Part shown: piece after piece, positions 57,992 to 64,000 of the stretch
Layout: every line of letters begins with the position of its first letter
How positions within the stretch are numbered: the first letter of the stretch is position 1
Source: Musa acuminata AAA Group
Taxonomy: Eukaryota > Streptophyta > Magnoliopsida > Zingiberales > Musaceae
Assembly: GCF_036884655.1 (NCBI RefSeq)
Contig: NC_088340.1
Span: 13,232,501 to 13,296,500 of the forward strand
Length of the DNA: 64,000 bases
Reading direction: 5' to 3'
Position numbers and translations under genes: made by a program
The notes under the pieces: model-generated
What the model saw: the letters and a program-made list of their open reading frames with translations, nothing else
Database searches by the model: none
Told to the model about the DNA's origin: nothing

Positions 57992-58449
57992 GGTATGTGA
58001 TATAGCATATTCTGGCATCTACTTTATGGACATGTCGATTGCCACGACGAACTTGGCACGACATTCCAAAGCCAACGTGGTGTACCGAGCCAACTCGACA
58101 TCCTGGATCTAAACGAGACAGTCGCTTGCCATCCACGCCACTAGCACACTGCACAAACACCACTCGAGGCTGTACAAAGTGGCATAGCCCCATCTTGAGC
58201 TACTTCAAAGGTGTAGAGCAGTATCAAATGAGGCAAGGCTGAACAAATCAGAATATACCTGTATCCCAATATACAAGCTGACCACCTATGGCAATGGCGA
58301 CCTTTAAACGTATGTGTATGGAGATACCGATGATCATTAATAGCTACATACGTTAACACACGACAACAGGTATAAGATTTTTTATCAAATTAATTCTTGA
58401 TGGTATCAACTAAACAGTTTCAATAGCGCAAAAGCATTATCGTGAGTTA
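57992..58449. other. Unassigned sequence between gypsy elements 2 and 3
   Basis: About 460 bp without a gene or repeat that I recognise. It is the original target DNA of gypsy element 2 on its right side (the left side, before 39074, is AT-rich intergenic DNA). Confidence 0.4.
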
Positions 58450-59109
58450 TGATGTGGTCTGCACCTGCTTAAGCCGTGATCTCGGGTCGATACGGCTCGG
58501 TTCAGGGGTCCGGATACCGAAGATCCCGGGTAGGGTCTCTTGACGTCTTTAGGGTGAGCGCTCGTGGCAACCCGATCCGAGGTTGGTCTTTAGTAAACGG
58601 CTAGCTGCAGTCCCCTGGTAATGCGGTCGCCGTGTACCTGCACAAAGGTCGGACCATTTCTTCGGCCCGACCCCTCCGACGGTCTAGTTAGGACGAGAAG
58701 GGGATTTCTGTGCCGAGCCCCCCTCCTGTTCTCCGGACCCTCGACTCTTTATAGCTTGGGTCTGATATTACCTGATGTTCCTGTCTGTCAGAGCAAGGTC
58801 GTGTCTCTGGCGGGATTTGACATTGCCATTAAGGTCGCGTGGCGGACCATCCTATCGCAGGATGTGGGTGGCCTCGATCGTTGCCCCCTGCGTTTGGGTA
58901 GACGTGCAGGGTATGGGTGAAGAAGTCGCTCGCTGTGAAGGGGTGACGTTGGCGATGTCAGGTCGACGTTAATGCCCGTTCGCTCGACTGGCGCCGTGGC
59001 TTGTCGCGTTGTCATTTCTCCCTTAGGGGAGTACCTTTGGTTGTCACACCACGGGGTGGCCGGCGTCATGGTCTGCATCCCCATTGACTTTATGGTGATT
59101 CCCCTATCA
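58450..59109 (-). repeat. 3' LTR of gypsy element 3
   Basis: Starts TGATAGGGG on the minus strand. TATAAAGAG lies at 58753-58745, and the conserved 'gtcggaggggtcgggccga' block at 58680-58662. The end near 58450 (CA) is set by analogy. Confidence 0.7.
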
Positions 59110-59177
59110 CTTCCCCCCCCCCCAGGCGGAGGTTTGCAAGTCGGAAACTGGACTAAGACGACTCGGGAATGACTCGA

Positions 59178-59995
59178 AATGACCGGATCATCGAGTCGCA
59201 GGTCGGAAACTAAACTGGAACGACTCGGGATGACGGGATCATCGAGTCGCAGGTCGGAACTTGAACTGGAACGACTCGGGACGACGGGATCGTCGAGTCG
59301 CAGGTCGGCAACTGAACTGGAACGACTCGGGACGACGGGATCGTTGAGTCGCAGGTCGGAACCTGAACTGGAATGACTCGGGACGACGGGATCGTCGAGT
59401 CGCAGGTCGGAACCTGAACTGGAACAACTCGAAATGACTGGATCGTCGGGTCGCAGGTCGGAACCTGAACTGGAACGACTCGAAATGACTGGATCGTCGA
59501 GTCGCAGGTCGGAACCTGAACTGGAACGACTCGAAATGACTGGATCGTCGAGTCGGAACCTGAACTGGAACGACTCAAAATGACTGGATCGTCGAGTCGC
59601 AGGTCGGAACCTGAACTGGAACGACTCGAAATGACTGGATCGTCAAGTCGCAGGTCGGAACCTGAACTGGAACGACTCGAAATGACTGGATCGTCGAGTC
59701 GCAGGTCGGAACCTGAACTGGAACGACTCGAAATGACTGGATCGTTGAGTCGCAGGTCGGAACCTGAACTGGAATGACTCGAAATGACTGGATCGTCGAG
59801 TCGGAACCTGAACTGGAACGACTCGAAATGACTGGATCGTCGAGTTGCAGGTCGGAACCTGAACTGGAACGACTCGAAATGACTGGATCGTCGAGTCGCA
59901 GGTCGGAACCTGAACTGGAACGACTCGAAATGACTGGATCGTCGAGTCGCAGGTCGGAACCTGAACTGGAACGACTCGAAATGACTGGGTCATCG
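59178..59995 (-). repeat. 51-bp tandem array in gypsy element 3
   Basis: About 16 units, typically 51 bp ('gatcgtcgagtcgcaggtcg', 'gaacctgaactggaacgact', 'cgaaatgactg'), with some 42-bp units lacking 9 bp. Both lengths are multiples of three, so frames stay open. Units from 59178 to about 59400 have GGGA(T/C)GACGGG where the rest have GAAATGACTGG, so there are two subfamilies. In the RT frame it reads as a 17-residue repeat 'DDPVISSRSSSGSDLRL'. Confidence 0.92.
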
Positions 59996-61734
59996 GGCTC
60001 CGTCCCATCTGTCTTGAAGCGGAGTATCTCCTCCATCCAGTTCGGCGGGGTTCGGGTCTCGACGACGCCGCAGGATGGTATGGTCGGCGTTGTTATGGGC
60101 TCGGTCACGGAGGCTTTTTCTAAACCCCGTGCGGAGGCTGCTTTTGCCAGAGCGTCGGCGGATGCGTTTTGGGCCCGGGGCACTTGTGTGATTGAGAACC
60201 GACTGAAGAGGCGGGCGAGCCGCTGTGTTTCCGCCAGGTATGATGCCATTGAGGGGTCCCGGGCCTCGTAGCTCCAATTTACGTGTCCCGTCACCAGCTG
60301 AGAGTCGTTGAATACCTCGAGGTTGTCTACCTGCATCTCCAAGGCGAGGCGTAGGCCATGTAGTAGCGCCTCGTACTCGGCTTCGTTGTTGGTGGCTTGG
60401 TATTGCAGTCGGATTGACCTTTCGTAGGTTTCTCCAGTAGGGCTTTTAAGGACGAGGCCAACTCCGGCCGCACCGGTGATGGCGGAGCCGTCAACATGCA
60501 GGGTCCACGTACGGTCGGTATCCTTCCGCCCCTCTGCACAATCCTCGGGCGTTAGTTCAGAGATGAAATCGGCCAGTACCTGGGCTTTGATGGCGTTCCG
60601 AGGAGAGTATTGGATGTCGAACTCGCTGAGCTCGACCGACCATCGTAACATTCGACCCGACACGTCAAACTTGGATAGGATTTTCTGCAGCGGCTGGTCG
60701 GTGATGACTTTGATTGTGTGGGACTGGAAGTATGGGCGCAGCTTTCGCGCTGTCCCCACCAACGCCAGAGCCAGCCTTTCGATAGGGGGGTACTGCGCCT
60801 CGGCCCCGGCGAGGACGTGGCTGACGTAATAGATGGGCTGCTGCTTCGGCGGTGCTTCTCGGACCAGCACCGAGCTAACTGCCCGTGCTGACGCCGCCAA
60901 GTAAAGGCCCAGGGTTTCCCCTGGCTCGGGGGAAGCGAGTCGGGGCAGGCGGGTAAGGTACGCCTTTAGGTCTTCAAAAGCTTCCTCGCACTCGGGTGTC
61001 CAGGTGAAGTTGTTTACTTGTTGCAGGACCTGGAAGAAAGGCAGGCATCTGTCGCCCGACCTGGATATGAATCTACTGAGCGCCGCCAGTTTTCCCGTGA
61101 GGCACTGTACTTCTTTGACGGAGCGGGGTGAGTGCATCCGGGTTATGGCCCGTACCTTTTCCGGGTTGGCGTCTATTCCCCTTTGGTGGATGACGAAGCC
61201 GAGGAATCTTCCCGAGCTAACCCCGAAGACGCACTTCGCGGGGTTCAAACGCATATGGAATCGCCTGAGGGTCTGAAAAGTTTCCGCCAAGTCGGCCAGG
61301 TGCGCCTCCGCGGTTTTGCTTTTTACGATCATGTCGTCCACATATATTTCCATGTTCCTGCCGATCTGGCGTCTGAACAGCTTGTCGACCATCCTCTGGT
61401 AGGTTGCCCCAGCGTTCTTTAAGCCGAACGACATCACCTTGTAGCAATATATTCCTATGTCGGTGATGAAGGCGGTATTCTCTTGGTCCGCTGGTGCCAT
61501 GCTGATTTGGTTGTAGCCCGAGTATGCGTCCAAGAAGGTAAGGAGTTCGTAACCCGAGGTGGCGTCGACTAGCTGATCTATTCTCGGGAGCGAGTAGTAG
61601 TCTTTGGGACATGCCCGGTTGAGATTGGTGTAGTCAACGCACATCCGCCAGCTTCCATTAGGTTTCTTAACGAGGACTACATTTGACAGCCACTGGGGGT
61701 ACTTCACTTCGGAAATGAATCCGGCCTCCATCAA
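59575..61734 (-). CDS. RT-RNase H polyprotein of gypsy element 3 fused to tandem-repeat tail
   Basis: An open frame of 719 residues. RT motifs: 'WRMCVDYTNLNRACPKDYY', 'FLDAYSGYNQISMAP', 'FGLKNAGATYQRMVDKL', and active site 'IYVDDMIVKS'. The RT-linked RNase H follows ('YYVSHVLAGAEAQYPPIERL'), then a second RNase H ('LHVDGSAITGAAGVGLVL', 'TNNEAEYEALLHGLRLALE', 'FNDSQLVTGHVN', 'ASADALAKAAS'). At 'WMEEILRFKTDGTEP', where the integrase linker should begin, the frame enters the 51-bp array. Upstream, a stop at about 61757 (CAG to TAG in 'PDRQRAI') separates it from gag-protease. Confidence 0.88.
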   Translation of the reverse strand: MMEAGFISEVKYPQWLSNVVLVKKPNGSWRMCVDYTNLNRACPKDYYSLPRIDQLVDATSGYELLTFLDAYSGYNQISMAPADQENTAFITDIGIYCYKVMSFGLKNAGATYQRMVDKLFRRQIGRNMEIYVDDMIVKSKTAEAHLADLAETFQTLRRFHMRLNPAKCVFGVSSGRFLGFVIHQRGIDANPEKVRAITRMHSPRSVKEVQCLTGKLAALSRFISRSGDRCLPFFQVLQQVNNFTWTPECEEAFEDLKAYLTRLPRLASPEPGETLGLYLAASARAVSSVLVREAPPKQQPIYYVSHVLAGAEAQYPPIERLALALVGTARKLRPYFQSHTIKVITDQPLQKILSKFDVSGRMLRWSVELSEFDIQYSPRNAIKAQVLADFISELTPEDCAEGRKDTDRTWTLHVDGSAITGAAGVGLVLKSPTGETYERSIRLQYQATNNEAEYEALLHGLRLALEMQVDNLEVFNDSQLVTGHVNWSYEARDPSMASYLAETQRLARLFSRFSITQVPRAQNASADALAKAASARGLEKASVTEPITTPTIPSCGVVETRTPPNWMEEILRFKTDGTEPDDPVISSRSSSGSDLRLDDPVISSRSSSGSDLRLDDPVISSRSSSGSDLQLDDPVISSRSSSGSDSTIQSFRVIPVQVPTCDSTIQSFRVVPVQVPTCDSTIQSFRVVPVQVPTCDLTIQSFRVVPVQVPTCDSTIQSF

Positions 61735-61761
61735 TCGGTCGACTTCTTCGCTGATTGCCCT

Positions 61762-64000
61762 CTACCGGTCGGGGGCGAACCTGCGTGGTCTTTGCTTCAC
61801 TGGCCTGGCCTCGGGATTGATGTTAAGCTGGTGTTCGGCTACCGTCCGATCGATCCCTGGCATTTCCTTGGGCGACCATGCGAACACATCGGCGCTCGCC
61901 TTCAGGAACTTGACGAGCCAGAGCTTGTTTTCTTCGGGCTGGGCTGCACCGATTTTCACAGTCTGACCGGGCCGGTCTCCCTTTATCGGCACCTCGGTAA
62001 GCTGCTCGGGTGGTTCAAGGTGTGTTGATGTGGCGGCCTCTTCTCGAGGGTCTGGGATATGGGGGCATGCCCTCTTCGGGAGGGAGACCGCGGTGAGGTA
62101 GCACCTTCTCGACTCACCTGGGTCGCTTCGCGATTCTCCGACCCCCGCCGAGGTGGGAAACTTGATGGCTCGGTGGTAGGTTGAGACCACCGCTTTTAGC
62201 TTGTTGAGCGTTGGGCGTCCGAGGATGACGTTGTAGGCCGAAGGGAGGTTGACCACCATGAACGTAGTCATTATTGTCTTGGTCCTTGGCTCCTCCCCAA
62301 TGGTGACAGGGAGTGTGGTGGTGCCGAGCGGGGAGATTGAGTCTCCGGTGAATCCCGTGAGTGTCGAGCTCATGGGAGTGAGGTCCTCGGTGGGCAAGTC
62401 GAGCTTTTTGAAGGCGTCGAGGTATAAGACGTCGGCGGAGCTCCCAGTGTCGACCATCACTCTCTTTACCCAAGCGTTGGCGATCTGGATGGAGATCACC
62501 AGGGCGTCGTCATGATGGGACTGTTCCCCCTCCTCAGCCCCAAACGAGATTTCGGGTTCTAGCTCGGGTCGAGGGCGTTTCTCGATCGTGCTCCGGGCAT
62601 AGGATTTCCTTGCGCTCGAGCTGCTGCCACCTGCCGCCGGTCCCCCGATGATGACATCAACCTGCCTTTCGACGGGCATCCGGGGACGCGGGGTCGCTTC
62701 TCGGGGTTCCTTGAGATAGCGGCCGAGGTACCCCCTTCTGATCAGCTCCTCGATCTGGTTCTGGAGGTCGTGGCAGTCCTCCGTGTCATGGCCATAGTCT
62801 CGGTGGAACCTGCAGTGTTTCGACCGATTTTTGTAAGTTGTTCTCATGGGATTGGGGGGCCGCAAAAGACCTTTCTCCCTGATCTGGAGGAAGATCTCGG
62901 TACGAGGTGTGTTGAGCGGGAGGGGCGGAGGCCTCGGGAGCCGCTGCTCGGGATGGTCGAGCCTCCGACGGGGTTGCGGGTCGACCGACGAGGTGGCGGC
63001 TCGGGGTTGCTTGGTCCGTGATTTCTTCCCGACCGTGCGTCTTCCTGCTGCCAACGCTTCACCGACGACGTATTGGTTGGCACGGTGGAGCATCTCAGGG
63101 ACAGTGGCGGGCGGCTTCTCAATTAGTGACCAGAAGAACCTCGAGGGTTTCAGCCCCGTCAGGAACGCCTGCATGATCAAAGAGGGGTGAGTGTCCGAAT
63201 ACCCGCGGATCTCCGCGGCGAAGCGTGTTACAAACTACGCGAGCATTTCTTCTTCGTGCTGTGACAGTGCCAGCAGCGCGGCTATGGAAGGCCGAGGCCG
63301 CGCGCTGGTAAGGAAGTTTTGTTCGAACTCCTTGGCGAGCTGGTCAAAAGATACGATTGAGGATTGGCGCAGCTGGCTGAACCATGCGCGTGCTGGTCCT
63401 CTGAAGGTGGTCGAGAATGTACGGCACATTAGCGCATCGGACGTGCCGTAAAGGGCCATCTGAGTTCTGAACGCGACGACATGCTCCGCCGGGTCAGAGC
63501 CACCGTCGTATGTTTCTAGGGCTGGATCCCTAAAGTTGAGGGGGACAGGTTTTTCTTGTATTTCCTGAACGAAAGGGGATCCCCCCGAGGTGCCTTCGTT
63601 TGATTCGTCCCGCGACTTTTGGAGCTCACGCCGAAACTCGTCCAGGCGGCGATTGACCTGGGAGAATTGTACCTTAATGAAGCTGTCCTCCGAGTCGGAC
63701 GATACGATGTCAGGCTCGGGGCGACGTCGAGCGGCTCGGGAGGGTGCTGGGGAAACACGTGCGGGCGAACCCTCGTGGTGGGCGACCCCATCTCGGATTT
63801 CACCGGTTGCATCCTATCCCGTGTTCGGCCCTGGTTGAGCTGGGTCGGCTGAGGCGTCCGTCAGTCGCCTGATTTCGGGAATAAGTGGGACCACGGCCTG
63901 CATTATCTCGACCATTCCCTGTACTTGTTTAGCGAGGGCGAAGAACGCTTCGGGTGGTACGGCCAGGGGGTCGACCGCGGGTAATGGGGGTGGCATCCCT
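61762..64000 (-). pseudogene. gag-protease of gypsy element 3 (partial, one internal stop)
   Basis: The main frame 63180-61762 has '[19 protein letters not shown]', the zinc-knuckle-like 'CRFHRDYGHDTEDC' and protease '[17 protein letters not shown]'. The gag core continues upstream at 63459-63235 ('[20 protein letters not shown]') in the same frame, separated by a TAG near 63235. Farther upstream ('YDGGSDPAEHVVAF', 63530-63460) it continues to a Pro-rich start with 'VPPEAFFALAKQVQGMVEIM' (63996-63814), where the frame is less clear. The N-terminus may lie just outside the window. Confidence 0.82.

Larger units (their letters stand above)
58450..64000 (-). mobile_element. Gypsy element 3: Tat-like LTR retrotransposon, integrase replaced by a tandem array (partial)
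   Basis: Minus-strand order from the window end: gag, protease, RT, RNase H, 51-bp tandem array, purine tract (poly-G then AAG, 59110-59123), 3' LTR (59109 to about 58450). The 5' LTR lies outside the window. The protein is of the same Tat type as gypsy element 2 but clearly diverged. No integrase is seen. Two in-frame stops break the gag-pol frame, near 63235 and 61757. The exact LTR end is uncertain by a few bases because the other LTR is not visible. Confidence 0.85.

Noticed and set aside
59178..59995. CRISPR-like regular repeats
   Set aside because: 51-bp units are fully tandem with no variable spacers.
1..64000. tRNA, rRNA or bacterial-type operons
   Set aside because: No cloverleaf with a clear anticodon or rRNA segment was seen; the tRNA-like matches are only retroelement primer sites.

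Overview
The window is nuclear DNA from a flowering plant, most likely a monocot. The evidence is GT-AG split genes, plant-only families (a plant KDM3-type demethylase, a CDP1/PARC6 plastid-division protein, a YSL transporter), GC-rich exons in the transporter, and nested Ty3/gypsy (Tat-like) and Ty1/copia retrotransposons. A Musaceae/Zingiberales source is my guess from the general look of the repeats, not something the sequence proves.

The left 15.4 kb is gene-rich, all on the plus strand. It holds the 3' end of a GEM-like GRAM-domain gene (1-373), a complete 14-exon JmjC histone demethylase of the JMJ25/KDM3 type (1352-7969) with two copies of a MITE-like repeat in its introns, and a complete 12-exon CDP1/PARC6 gene (9109-15396) that contains one GC-AG intron. 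From 16.6 to 34.4 kb, on the minus strand, lies one decayed cytosolic-type glutamine synthetase gene. Its exons are spread over about 18 kb because retroelements landed inside it: a gag-only gypsy element (17439-22432, TSD ACTCC) inside an exon, a decayed LTR element (23294-25660) in one intron, and a decayed Ty1/copia element (27341-33837) in another. A complete six-exon YSL metal-chelate transporter follows on the minus strand (35053-37596).

The right 25 kb is a nested retrotransposon block. A Tat-type gypsy element (39079-57986, TSD TATAC) carries gag-protease, RT, RNase H, integrase, a long antisense spliced gene and a 3' tandem array of about 64-bp units. A nearly intact minus-strand Ty1/copia element (47696-56235, 1494-bp LTRs, TSD GGCTG) is inserted in the first unit of that array. 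A third gypsy element on the minus strand (58450 to beyond the window end) has gag, protease, RT and RNase H, but its integrase is replaced by a 51-bp tandem array that stays in frame with the polyprotein.

Three points stand out. The untranslated leader of the copia element contains four stem-loops sharing one 19-nt core but built on four different, self-complementary outer stems, which suggests a selected RNA structure. Three gypsy families share a block of about 19 bp at a similar distance after the LTR TATA box. All three gypsy elements have GC-rich tandem arrays near their 3' ends, in two cases where coding sequence would be expected.
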